From an uncultured Lachnospiraceae bacterium (GTDB lineage: Bacteria > Bacillota > Clostridia > Lachnospirales > Lachnospiraceae): a stretch of 29,466 bases of DNA. The notes below the pieces were generated by a model. The model had not been told where the DNA came from, made no database searches, and was given only the letters and a program-made list of their open reading frames with translations. The stretch spans positions 1-29,466 of the forward strand of contig CAJTZH010000031.1 in the NCBI GenBank assembly GCA_910584325.1, written 5' to 3'. This document shows positions 14,146 through 22,072 of the stretch, piece by piece. The stretch's first letter is position 1; each line of letters begins with the position of its first letter. The position numbers and the translations under genes were made by a program.

Positions 14146-14539
14146 TATATGCTTATGATGGAAATTCAATTAAGAAGTTTTGTGATTTATTAGTTAAAGA
14201 TAACATTATGTTTAAGAAATGTGAGCAATACTATTTTAAAATACTGGAGAGTGAAACATTTAAGCCTGATTTTCCAATAGAATATGATACATTAATTATT
14301 GAACGCTTTGATTCAAGATGGTTTATACCAAGAAATAAGTGTATTGACAGATTTATAAGAAAAAGTAATAGAGTATATAATGATATTAAAAAAAAGAGGA
14401 TAAATATATTTTAAGATTTTTCTTTAGAGGAAAAGAAATATATACTATTCCTTATGATGATATCGGTTATCCTGAAAATGCGATAAAAATAATGAGTGAT
14501 GATATTATATGTAATCTAAAAAAGTTATCTGATATTTAA
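14112..14539 (+). pseudogene. frameshifted AT-rich ORF (two joined pieces)
   Basis: Piece one runs from ATG 14112 to TAA at 14412-14414 (MEGFNNAEKNLIYAYDGN and onward, 100 residues). Piece two is open from 14396 to TAA at 14537-14539 (EDKYILRFFFRGKEIYTI and onward). Both have the same composition and the switch point is a run of eight A (14388-14395). A one-base change, or ribosomal -1 slippage at A AAA AAG (14390-14396), would give one protein of about 143 residues. The ATG at 14112 has only a poor ribosome site and overlaps the previous gene, so the whole may be the broken end of that gene. I recognise no family; the small acidic/aromatic character resembles immunity-type proteins but this is weak. 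Confidence 0.45.
14390..14396 (+). other. candidate -1 slippery heptamer
   Basis: A AAA AAG in the reading frame of 14112 is the classical bacterial -1 slippery sequence. After slippage the next codon is GAG at 14396, which opens the second piece up to 14539. No clear downstream pseudoknot was found, so this may instead be an ordinary mutation or sequencing error in a homopolymer. Confidence 0.25.
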
Positions 14540-14577
14540 TTAACTTAAACATATTATTTCAATGAACTTTCGCAGGC

Positions 14578-14800
14578 AGACTGTGCAAAGGGTTTCCAAA
14601 GTTGTCTTGCGCAGGAGAATGACATTTTCTTAATATTCCGTTAATGCCTTAGCAATTTCGGGACAGGACGTCCCGAAAAGCCCGATTTGAGCCACGACGG
14701 CGAATATCGGGCGGTTGCGTCACTGGTTGAAAACCTATGCCGGAATATTTAGAAAATGCATTTGACGAAGCGACAACTGCGGGAACCCTTTGTGCAGTCT
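14578..14800. repeat. long imperfect hairpin element (MITE-like or structured RNA)
   Basis: The two ends pair over about 60 bases. AGACTGTGCAAAGGGTT (14578-14594) pairs with AACCCTTTGTGCAGTCT (14784-14800) with G-U pairs only. GTTGTC (14601-14606) pairs with GACAAC (14772-14777). Finally 14623-14640 pairs with 14741-14758 except for one T-T mismatch. Inside are a 9-bp stem TTTCGGGAC/GTCCCGAAA (14656-14664, 14670-14678) and GCCCGAT/ATCGGGC (14680-14686, 14706-14712) enclosing GCC/GGC. No ORF lies within. The element is more GC-rich than its surroundings. It may be a miniature inverted-repeat element or a structured RNA. Confidence 0.6.
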
Positions 14801-15100
14801 GTCCTTTGGAAGTTTATGGGATATATTTTTAGATTTTAAATCATAATTTGAAACTGTTAGATGATAACGGCATACATCAAAAACTGATATATGAGAGCAA
14901 TTATTTACCTCACATTTAAAAAAAATTCCCAAGAAAATAATTATGATATTCTTCGAAAATAGGAGAAATCTTACACAAAATAATGCAAAAATATATTTAG
15001 TCAGTTATACTGATAGATAAAGAGGTATTTATGATGTTTTCTGTATAATTGACAACTTGTAGTAAGGACAGATAAAAACAATCTGTATTACATGAAAACA
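14801..15100. other. AT-rich intergenic region, no gene seen
   Basis: This stretch between the hairpin element and the DUF4291 leader is AT-rich and has stops in all frames. It contains a small palindrome TCAGTTATACTGA (15001-15013) with a TATACT -10-like core, and TTGACA at 15050-15055 followed at 16 bases by GATAAA, a weak promoter candidate for the DUF4291 gene. Confidence 0.4.
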
Positions 15101-15197
15101 TGACTCATAGAGCTTTTAAACGAGAGACGGCGTGGTATGGTGTGAGAGTGACTGCCGGAACATGAGTCAGGCGTTGCAGGCGGCAAGAAAAGCTGCC
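15101..15197 (+). ncRNA. possible structured leader upstream of DUF4291
   Basis: TGACTCAT (15101-15108) pairs with ATGAGTCA (15162-15169) as the outer stem, CGGC/GCCG (15128-15131, 15154-15157) as an inner stem. A second hairpin GGCGGC/GCTGCC (15179-15184, 15192-15197, one G-U pair) follows. The region has no ORF in sense and is less AT-rich than the sequence before it. It matches no riboswitch class I know, so it may simply be a leader with incidental folding. Confidence 0.3.
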
Positions 15198-15240
15198 ATC
15201 GTATTTAGGCAAAGTCAGGACAGACATAGGGTGATAAAAA

Positions 15241-15801
15241 ATGAACAAAAACGAAATTCGTGCCGTATACACACAAGATACAATTAGAGTATACCAGGCA
15301 TATAACAAGATGATTGCAGACGAAGCTGTCAGCGGCGGTACATTTGGAAGTCATTTTAAATGGGACCGAATGACCTGGATAAAACCTTCATTCTTATGGA
15401 TGATGTACCGGTGCGGCTGGGGAACAAAGGAAAAGCAGGAATGTGTATTGGCGATTGATATGAAAAGAGAAGCATTTGATTATCTTGTAAAAAATGCCGT
15501 ATTATCAACGTATCAGGAACAGATTCACATGGATTACCAAGAATGGAAAGAACAAATACGCCGGTCAGAGATTCGGTGTCAATGGGACCCTGAGAGGGAT
15601 ATATTCGGAAATCCGCTTGAATACCGGACAATACAGCTTGGATTAAGGGAAAAAGCCGTAAGAAAATATGTTGAGGAATGGATTATTCATATTACGGATA
15701 TTTCTGATTATGTGTGTGAGTTAAAAGATATGATTGCAAAAAAGGAAGATGTTTCTGCATTGTTGCCGGCTGAAGTCCAATATAAGGAGTACTATGTTTA
15801 A
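15241..15801 (+). CDS. DUF4291 family protein
   Basis: A 186-residue soluble protein. It shows the strongly conserved DUF4291 opening IRAVYTQDTIRVYQAY, followed by MTWIKPSFLWMMYRCGWGTK (about 44-63), the family signature, and the region VQWDPER-like RCQWDPERD with RTIQLGLR. The family is widespread in bacteria and fungi and has no established reaction. The region after the last Arg cluster is helical and acidic. The ATG at 15241 is preceded by GGGTG as a modest ribosome site. Its last eight bases overlap the GNAT gene that follows, so the pair is co-transcribed and probably coupled. The leader upstream can fold. Confidence 0.85.
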   Translation: MNKNEIRAVYTQDTIRVYQAYNKMIADEAVSGGTFGSHFKWDRMTWIKPSFLWMMYRCGWGTKEKQECVLAIDMKREAFDYLVKNAVLSTYQEQIHMDYQEWKEQIRRSEIRCQWDPERDIFGNPLEYRTIQLGLREKAVRKYVEEWIIHITDISDYVCELKDMIAKKEDVSALLPAEVQYKEYYV

Positions 15802-16246
15802 TATTCAGGAATATGACAACAAATATCATAACCAACTGATTCGGTTTTTGGAACAGTGCCTGCCGCAGTCGGGAAGAACTTTGGACTTAAACGGACGCCA
15901 TAACATGTATTGTCATGTAGAAGACTTTTTTAAATGCTTCTGGTGTCTGTTTGACGAAGACCGATTAATTGGTACAGTTGCGCTCAGAGAGTTGGGTGCA
16001 GAGCGGTGCGAATTAAAAGCTCTTTACCTTTTAGAACAGTATCATAAAAATGGGCTGGGATTTCGGCTGTTGCAAACCGCCATCTCAAAAGCGCGGCTGG
16101 ATGGTTATCAGGAAATTGTTCTTGACACACTGGCATCAAGTAAAGCGGCGATTTCTTTATATGAAAAAACAGGATTTGTGAGAACCCAAAGATACAATGA
16201 TAATGAGAAGGCAGATATCTTTATGATTTTAAAATTTGACGGCTAA
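15794..16246 (+). CDS. GNAT-family N-acetyltransferase
   Basis: A 150-residue acetyltransferase of the GNAT fold. The acetyl-CoA loop is QYHKNGLGFRLLQTAISKAR (about 93-112), matching the R/Q-x-x-G-x-G/A pattern. Before it lies the strand CELKALYLL, and after it IVLDTLASSKAAISLYEKTG with the usual Y-x-x-x-G-F end (TGFVRTQRYNDN). The substrate is not evident; relatives act on small molecules or protein N termini. ATG at 15794 follows AAGGAG seven bases earlier and overlaps the DUF4291 stop, so the two genes are probably translated together. No terminator is apparent after it. Confidence 0.88.
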   Translation: MFNIQEYDNKYHNQLIRFLEQCLPQSGRTLDLNGRHNMYCHVEDFFKCFWCLFDEDRLIGTVALRELGAERCELKALYLLEQYHKNGLGFRLLQTAISKARLDGYQEIVLDTLASSKAAISLYEKTGFVRTQRYNDNEKADIFMILKFDG

Positions 16247-16320
16247 ATAAGTGGAGCTTTCAAACAGTGAGAAAACAGATGCTTTTAATTTGACCAATCA
16301 CCGGCAGGTTCTGTCTTGCT

Positions 16321-16349
16321 TTGACAAATAAGGACATATATTGTATAAT
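16321..16349 (+). promoter_or_regulatory. perfect consensus sigma-A promoter
   Basis: TTGACA (16321-16326), 17 bases, TATAAT (16344-16349): an exact consensus at optimal spacing. The next gene, a chemoreceptor, starts at 16563, so the leader would be about 207 bases. The 316-base gap 16247-16562 otherwise holds AT-rich sequence with another TTGACA at 16485-16490 lacking a good -10, and no ORF. Confidence 0.8.
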
Positions 16350-16562
16350 ACATATAAGTCAGATATAAGCGGCAGAGATTGTCGGTCACTATTTATATAG
16401 TTTTATAATTTTATATGCCATATACACATTTTATGTATTACCGAGTTCGTTTCATCTATTGTATTTTCATAGAATGCGCTTGTGTTGACATTTTTCAAGT
16501 TTAAGTCTGAATACTATCCATAATTTTAAAATTTTATATGTATTACAGGGAGGAAACAGGTA

Positions 16563-18287
16563 ATGGGTAAATTTTCAAAAAAATTGAACGAGTACCGGAT
16601 TCGCGAGCGGCTGGTGCGTGGATTTGTAATTGCGTCCGGTCTTCCGGCGTTTGTAGCTGTTATCGCGTTAACTGCTTTGATTGCAGTGTCGGTGATATAC
16701 GCGGGTGCGTTAAAAGATTACGGGTTCGCGCAGGGAGACGTGGGTAAAACCATGACATATTTTTCGGAGACAAGGTCAGCGCTGAGAGGGTGCATCGGAT
16801 ATGACGAGATGGACTCCATTATGAGCATGCGTGAGGTTCATGATGAAAATGTGGAGCTGTTTACAAAGAGTTTTGCGGATTTAAAGAAAGCGATGGTATC
16901 GGATGCCAATAAAAAGATTTACAACGACATTTCCGTCAAACTGGAAGAATACTGGAAACTGGATCATGAACTATTGGAATTAGGTCTGACGTCGGATGCG
17001 GCGCTTTCCAAAGAAGCGCAGGACAGGGCAATGAATGAGCTGATGCCGTTATATGAAGATATTTATCAACAGCTGACTTCCATTATGGATGTCAAGGTTG
17101 ACCGTGGAAATAGTATTTCGGCGACAATGACAACGGTTTGTATTGTTCTTGTTGCAGTAATAACATTGATAATTGTCGCAGCGATATCGTTATCAATCCG
17201 CATGGGAAAACGTATTGCGGTCGGTATTTCAAAACCTTTGATTCAGTTAGGAGCCAGACTCGAAAATTTTGCGCAGGGTGATTTGTCCAGTCCGTTTCCT
17301 GTAAACGACGCAAAAGACGAAGTATCCGATATGATACGGTCGGCAAACGAAATGGCGCAGTCGCTTGATTTTATTATCACCGATATGCAGCATATATTAG
17401 GCAAAATGGCAGACTCGGATTATACGGTTCAATCAGAGGATGCCTCACGTTACATAGGTGAGTTTCAGCATCTTTTTGACTCTGCTATGAGGATGAAGAA
17501 TAGTATGGTTGAAACGATGCGCTTTATTGAAGAATCGTCAATACAGGTGACGGCAGGCTCCACCAATCTTGCCGAGACGTCCGTCAGTCTTGCGGAAGGC
17601 GCTTCAGAGCAGGCCGGTGCGGTACAGGAACTGCATGCCACATTTATGACGATTGCGGAGGCAGCGGAACAGGCGGCGGTTTCTGCCGAGGAAGCGTATC
17701 ATCAGTCACAGAAATATGCCGACGTGGCAGACGGCAGCAATGCCGATATGAAAGAAATGGTAGAGGCGATGGCACGTATTAATGAAATGTCCCAAAAAAT
17801 CGGAAATATCATTTCGGAAATCGAAAACATCGCGTCACAGACAAACCTGCTTTCGCTGAATGCTTCCATTGAAGCGGCAAGAGCCGGAGAAGCGGGACGC
17901 GGGTTCTCTGTTGTTGCAGACCAGATTCGTCAGCTTGCGGAACAGAGCAGTAAATCAGCCGTTGATACAAGGTCGCTGATTGAAGGAACCATGCAGGAGA
18001 TTGAGAACGGAAATAAGGTAGCTGACCGTGCCGTAGAATCGATTGGTCAGGTTGTGGACGGAATCAGAAAAGTTGCGTCTTCTTCCAAGGAGCTGAGCGT
18101 TGTCTCTACCAATCAGGCAGCGACAATGAAAGAAGCGGAGCAGGGAATTAACCAGATTTCGGATGTTATTCAGACAAATGCGGCAGTTGCCGAAGAATCT
18201 TCCGCAACGAGCCAGCAGTTGTCGGCACAGGCAGCTTCGCTGGATGCGCTAATTGCCAAGTTTGAATTACCTTCTAAAAGGAATTAG
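16563..18287 (+). CDS. methyl-accepting chemotaxis protein
   Basis: A 574-residue chemoreceptor. TM helix 1 is about 20-46 (FVAVIALTALIAVSVIYAGA) and TM helix 2 about 190-212 (TTVCIVLVAVITLIIVAAIS). Between them lies a helical periplasm-side sensor of about 140 residues, of the four-helix-bundle type. A HAMP linker follows (about 213-267), then the long cytoplasmic coiled coil with the conserved hairpin tip NIASQTNLLSLNASIEAARA at about 423-442. Heavy Glu/Gln/Ala content near the tip provides methylation sites. The C-terminus has no CheR-binding pentapeptide. It signals to CheA/CheW. ATG follows GGGAGGAAACAGGTA. No other chemotaxis gene is nearby. Confidence 0.95.
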   Translation: MGKFSKKLNEYRIRERLVRGFVIASGLPAFVAVIALTALIAVSVIYAGALKDYGFAQGDVGKTMTYFSETRSALRGCIGYDEMDSIMSMREVHDENVELFTKSFADLKKAMVSDANKKIYNDISVKLEEYWKLDHELLELGLTSDAALSKEAQDRAMNELMPLYEDIYQQLTSIMDVKVDRGNSISATMTTVCIVLVAVITLIIVAAISLSIRMGKRIAVGISKPLIQLGARLENFAQGDLSSPFPVNDAKDEVSDMIRSANEMAQSLDFIITDMQHILGKMADSDYTVQSEDASRYIGEFQHLFDSAMRMKNSMVETMRFIEESSIQVTAGSTNLAETSVSLAEGASEQAGAVQELHATFMTIAEAAEQAAVSAEEAYHQSQKYADVADGSNADMKEMVEAMARINEMSQKIGNIISEIENIASQTNLLSLNASIEAARAGEAGRGFSVVADQIRQLAEQSSKSAVDTRSLIEGTMQEIENGNKVADRAVESIGQVVDGIRKVASSSKELSVVSTNQAATMKEAEQGINQISDVIQTNAAVAEESSATSQQLSAQAASLDALIAKFELPSKRN

Positions 18288-18299
18288 ATAAGTTATTCA

Positions 18300-18863
18300 T
18301 TACAATGATTCTTTATTATTCGGTTTGGGCTGCGGCTTGTCGTCGGGTTCTTCGTCCACGGGAAGCCATGCCCTGCCGAATTGAATATCTTTGAACAGTG
18401 CAGCCAGTCCCGTAATCTGTTTTAATCGTAAAATCTCATCTTTATCCATGCCGAGATGCTTGGATATCCATGCGTCGGAGCGTCCCAGTTCATGAAGTTC
18501 CTTGATGATATTACTCATTAAATCTACATTGTGAGAGCCTCTTGCCCGGTTGTGGCGGATTGTGCTTGCCATACAGTGGTCGATTGGTTTATTGATAACG
18601 GAAACAGGAAGCATGCCGCCTTCCCGCTCATAAATATCAGGATGCTCCATTATGATGCGGTAACGGTGGAATCCGTCCACAATTACGTATGTATCGTCGG
18701 ATACATCATGATAGCATACGATGGGCATGGTATAACCGTCTTCTTTGATGCTGTCATAGAGAAGCCGAAGCTCCGGTGGAGCAACGGAATTCGGATTATA
18801 TGAATTTGGTTTAATTTTTTCGACAGGTACAGAAATAACCTGATAAACAGGACTTTTACACAT
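18300..18863 (-). CDS. ParB/Spo0J-fold protein, IbrB-like
   Basis: A 187-residue protein whose N-terminal half is a ParB-like (ParB/sulfiredoxin fold) domain. It begins VPVEKIKPNSYNPN (about 12-25), then LYDSIKEDGYTMPIVCY, VIVDGFHRYRI (the G-x-H-R motif) and STIRHNRARGSHNVDLM (the RHNRARG box). A helix-turn-helix-like segment ISKHLGMDKDEILRLKQI follows. The ending is a charged, disordered tail. The setting, two bases after an IbrA-like gene, matches the IbrA/IbrB pair first described in an E. coli prophage-like region as activators of immunoglobulin-binding genes. Here the target is unknown; the two start 2 bases apart and must be one operon. Confidence 0.75.
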   Translation of the reverse strand: MCKSPVYQVISVPVEKIKPNSYNPNSVAPPELRLLYDSIKEDGYTMPIVCYHDVSDDTYVIVDGFHRYRIIMEHPDIYEREGGMLPVSVINKPIDHCMASTIRHNRARGSHNVDLMSNIIKELHELGRSDAWISKHLGMDKDEILRLKQITGLAALFKDIQFGRAWLPVDEEPDDKPQPKPNNKESL

Positions 18864-18865
18864 TA

Positions 18866-20194
18866 TTATAAATCACCTACAGTCTTATATTTCAATTTTA
18901 ACAGATTGACATTCTTTTGTTGTTCCCTGGTCAGACCAAACCCCATAAAGCGGCATACATGGTCGTTTTTCAGGATACAATAGCACATTCGTTTCCAGCT
19001 TGGAATATCTTTTGTAGTTTTAATGTCATCCGTATGGTCGGGAAGTTTGCCGATAAAAACGATACGGGAATTTTTCATAATGGTATAATTGGAGACGCCG
19101 TTTCTGCGTATGCGGTATCCGTGTTCCAAAAGTTCTTCAATTGTTTCTTCTTCCAGACCGCCGCCTACTTTATGCCAGAAATCAATGGAAGATTTAAATT
19201 TTTTGATATAGTTATTTCTTAGACGTACCGGCAGTGTTGCAAGCAGGAATTTTGTGTAAGATTCCCATGTATGTCCTTCGGGCAGTGTGAGACTGCGGTA
19301 GCCAAGCGCTTTCGTTTTACCATAGATGGCGCCGAAATTGGCGCCTCTGACGCGGCCTACAAGCTTTGCCCATATTTCCGGGTCAATGACGCGGTACAGA
19401 TTCAAACTGTCTTTGGCGTAATCGTTAAAAGGCGAAGCAACCCGCATCTGGTCCGGTTTGAGACCGGACATATAGTACAGGTCGTATAAATGATTATAAT
19501 CATATGAAAACAGATAGTTGGCGTGCCAGATATCGCTGGTGGTCCAGTCGTAGATAGGAGAGGCGCACCAGACATTCTTAAACTGGCGGCTTATCCAGCA
19601 GGTATCGTCATAGCCGTATTTGCGGTTTACAATACCGCAGTAGCGCTGCAGGGATTCATCCGCGCGAATCCCGACAAGACAGACCGTTTTTTTATTACCG
19701 TGGGAAATACGATACCAGCGACCGAACTGTTTTGCAAGGTCTTCCTGATGCATACGGTAACGATAGGTAGTTATCGGATTATTTTCCAGATTGATAACAT
19801 AAGGGTGATTTGGCATCGGACGGACCCATAGGTCTTTTTTGGTATCATCCCACGGATACCAGAACATTTCATAACTGCTAAGAGCCGTCCGCGTCGCCAT
19901 CGGCAGACAGACCCAGTAAGGTTCCACATCATTCTCGATTCGCTTAAAAGTCCGTTCAATATACTCTGTCGTCACGGTATACTGCGCTTCGAAATCCTGA
20001 TGAAACACGCCGATTCTTTTTTCAGGATAATATTTTTTTTGAAAATCCAGCGTAAGATTTAATAAAAGACCGCTGTCTTTTCCTCCGGAAAAAGAAATAA
20101 ATATATTGTCAAATTCATGAAAAATGTAGTGCAGTCTGCTCTGCAGGGCATCAAAAACACTTTCGTTCGTAAATTTCCGTTTCGTTTCAATCAC
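18866..20194 (-). CDS. PAPS-reductase-like PP-loop protein, IbrA-like (DUF3440)
   Basis: A 442-residue PP-loop enzyme-like protein. The ATP-binding loop SGGKDS is at 36-41, and GVFHQDFEAQYTVTTEYIER follows in the place expected for PAPS-reductase domains. Then FGRWYRISHGNKKTVCLVGIRADESLQRY and YDWTTSDIWHANYLF mark the IbrA/DUF3440 type. The large C-terminal part (about 260-442) has a Cys pair near CYCILKNDHVC. The annotated start GTG at 20194 has AGGCGG directly against it, too close for normal use. An ATT one codon later would have better spacing, so the exact start is uncertain; an in-frame TAG just upstream rules out a longer form. The reaction catalysed is not known. Confidence 0.8.
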   Translation of the reverse strand: MIETKRKFTNESVFDALQSRLHYIFHEFDNIFISFSGGKDSGLLLNLTLDFQKKYYPEKRIGVFHQDFEAQYTVTTEYIERTFKRIENDVEPYWVCLPMATRTALSSYEMFWYPWDDTKKDLWVRPMPNHPYVINLENNPITTYRYRMHQEDLAKQFGRWYRISHGNKKTVCLVGIRADESLQRYCGIVNRKYGYDDTCWISRQFKNVWCASPIYDWTTSDIWHANYLFSYDYNHLYDLYYMSGLKPDQMRVASPFNDYAKDSLNLYRVIDPEIWAKLVGRVRGANFGAIYGKTKALGYRSLTLPEGHTWESYTKFLLATLPVRLRNNYIKKFKSSIDFWHKVGGGLEEETIEELLEHGYRIRRNGVSNYTIMKNSRIVFIGKLPDHTDDIKTTKDIPSWKRMCYCILKNDHVCRFMGFGLTREQQKNVNLLKLKYKTVGDL

Positions 20195-20218
20195 CGCCTA
20201 AAATACAAATTAGAACAA

Positions 20219-20247
20219 ATTATACCATAAATTCCCATTTTAAACAA
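20219..20247 (-). promoter_or_regulatory. promoter of the ibrA-ibrB-like operon
   Basis: Minus strand: TTGTTT (20247-20242), 17 bases, TATAAT (20224-20219), preceded by TGG as an extended -10. It sits about 25 bases before the gene and diverges from the MutS-like promoter. Confidence 0.6.
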
Positions 20248-20318
20248 TATTTTCCATTTTTCGACATAAAAGAAAAACAATTACGAAAAAAATATAAAAA
20301 CTCAAAGTTTTTCATGCC

Positions 20319-20347
20319 TTGAAATAAGACAGGAAGTATTGTATAGT
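20319..20347 (+). promoter_or_regulatory. promoter of the MutS-like gene
   Basis: TTGAAA (20319-20324), 17 bases, TATAGT (20342-20347). It precedes the GGAGGAG ribosome site at 20360-20366 and ATG at 20373. Confidence 0.6.
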
Positions 20348-20372
20348 GGATAATAAATCGGAGGAGTATAAC

Positions 20373-22049
20373 ATGAAAACGGAAGTAATTTTATTTATAG
20401 CGGCGGTTGTCGTAGTGCTTGTCTATACAAGTATCCGTTCCGCAGCGGAACGGAAGCGTAAAATCCGCGATAAAATTCAAAAAGAATATCAAAAACCTTT
20501 GGAGCGCGAGCTGGCGTATGACGATTACGAGGCGCTCAAAAGCTATTTTTACGGAACCGTTTGCGAAGAAGAGAATTATATTGACGACGATACATGGGAT
20601 GATTTGAACATGGACGACATCTTTATGACCATGAATAATACGAATTCTTCCGTGGGGCGGGAGTACCTGTATTCTTTTCTGAGAAAGCCGTGTGTATCGC
20701 AGGATGAATTGGACAGAAGACATAAAATTGCGTGCGGTTTTGCGCAAAATGAAGAAAAACGTATCAAAATCCAGGAAGAATTCGCCAATCTGGGGATTGC
20801 GAGAAAAGTCGGGATTTATTCCTGTCTGAAGCTGATGAAAGAGTATGCGGCAGAAAGCAGCCTCATCCATTACAGCTGTTTTTTCCTGATAGCGTTATGT
20901 GTGCTTGCCGTTTGTACTATTCGGTCAGACATCGGCATTTTTATTGTCATTGCCTCGGTGGCGTTTATTGTAATAACATATTATAAGAAAAAAGCGCAGA
21001 TTGAAAAATATTTTGATTGTGTCAAATGGACAGTAAGTATGATATCTGTCTCGAAAAAGCTTTGTTCCATGCGGATAGACTTTTTACAGAACGAACTGGA
21101 TGAACTGTCGTCGTATGTTGCTTCCACAAAGAAAATTACAAAAAATATTTTTCTGCTGCAGACAGGACAGAATATGGGTGGTTCACTGGCGGAAATGCTT
21201 TTGGATTACCTGAGAATCCTCACCCATGTGGATTTAATTAAATTTAATCATTCGGTAGCTCAGATACAGAGACACTACCGTGAAATTATAGGCATGTATG
21301 AACTGCTTGGTTATATTGAAAGCTGCATTGCCATTGCTGCATACCGCAATAAACTGCCGGAATGGTCCGTGCCGCGTCTTTCGCATGGAAACGACTATAA
21401 AGCCGAAAACTTATACCACCCGCTGCTTGAGAATGCGGTTGCCAATTCCATTCATACGGACAGGTGCGTGCTGCTGACAGGTTCCAATGCGTCCGGCAAA
21501 TCCACGTTTCTCAGAAGTGCGGCGTTGAACGCGTTGTTTTCGCAGACGATTTATACCAGTACTTCGTCGGAATATGAAGGCGATTTTTACAGAATAGTAT
21601 CCTCCATGTCGCATAAAGACAGCGTTGTTGAGGGCGACAGCTACTATATGGTCGAAATTAAAGCGCTAAAGCGGATTCTTGACATGGCAGTGCAATCCCA
21701 TGAAAAACTGCTCTGTTTTCTGGATGAGGTTCTGCGCGGAACAAATACCGTAGAAAGAATTGCGGCATCTACCCAGATATTAAAAAGTTTTGATAATACC
21801 CGGGCGCTTTGTTTTGCAGCCACGCATGACATTGAACTGACGTCGCTTCTGGCGTCGTGTTACGATAATTATCATTTTGACGAAAGTTTCGTCAATGATG
21901 ACGTGCAATACAGTTATACGCTGCATAAAGGACCTGCAAAGTCAAGAAATGCCATCCGGCTGTTAAAGCAGATGGGTTACGATAAAAAATTAATTGACGA
22001 TGCCAATGCGCTCACAAAGAAATTTGAAGAGACAGGCGCATGGTGTTAA
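20373..22049 (+). CDS. membrane-anchored MutS-family ATPase
   Basis: A 558-residue protein with MutS-type ATPase domain at its C-terminus. Walker A GSNASGKST is at about 369-377, the Walker B/signature region LLCFLDEVLRGTNTVERIAA is at about 446-465, and the ATHDIEL loop follows. Upstream is a helical lever/clamp-like region, but there is no mismatch-recognition domain I. One hydrophobic helix lies at the N-terminus (VILFIAAVVVVLVYTSI, about 5-21) and two more in the middle (about 168-207: CFFLIALCVLAVCTI and IGIFIVIASVAFIVITYY). It should therefore be membrane bound, unlike MutS1 or MutS2. Such homologues occur in Firmicutes with unknown role. The start is chosen by GGAGGAG. The rnhA gene follows closely. 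Confidence 0.85.
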   Translation: MKTEVILFIAAVVVVLVYTSIRSAAERKRKIRDKIQKEYQKPLERELAYDDYEALKSYFYGTVCEEENYIDDDTWDDLNMDDIFMTMNNTNSSVGREYLYSFLRKPCVSQDELDRRHKIACGFAQNEEKRIKIQEEFANLGIARKVGIYSCLKLMKEYAAESSLIHYSCFFLIALCVLAVCTIRSDIGIFIVIASVAFIVITYYKKKAQIEKYFDCVKWTVSMISVSKKLCSMRIDFLQNELDELSSYVASTKKITKNIFLLQTGQNMGGSLAEMLLDYLRILTHVDLIKFNHSVAQIQRHYREIIGMYELLGYIESCIAIAAYRNKLPEWSVPRLSHGNDYKAENLYHPLLENAVANSIHTDRCVLLTGSNASGKSTFLRSAALNALFSQTIYTSTSSEYEGDFYRIVSSMSHKDSVVEGDSYYMVEIKALKRILDMAVQSHEKLLCFLDEVLRGTNTVERIAASTQILKSFDNTRALCFAATHDIELTSLLASCYDNYHFDESFVNDDVQYSYTLHKGPAKSRNAIRLLKQMGYDKKLIDDANALTKKFEETGAWC

Positions 22050-22072
22050 ATGAAAAGAGGTATGATTTATTT

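Noticed and set aside
15241..16246. Toxin-antitoxin reading of the DUF4291-GNAT pair
   Set aside because: The GNAT protein lacks a DUF1778-type ribbon-helix-helix partner; DUF4291 is not a known antitoxin.
16350..16562. Cyclic di-GMP riboswitch before the chemoreceptor
   Set aside because: The conserved GEMM core bases are not present.
18288..18299. Terminator between the convergent chemoreceptor and IbrB-like genes
   Set aside because: Only 12 bases separate them and no stable stem with T tract was seen.
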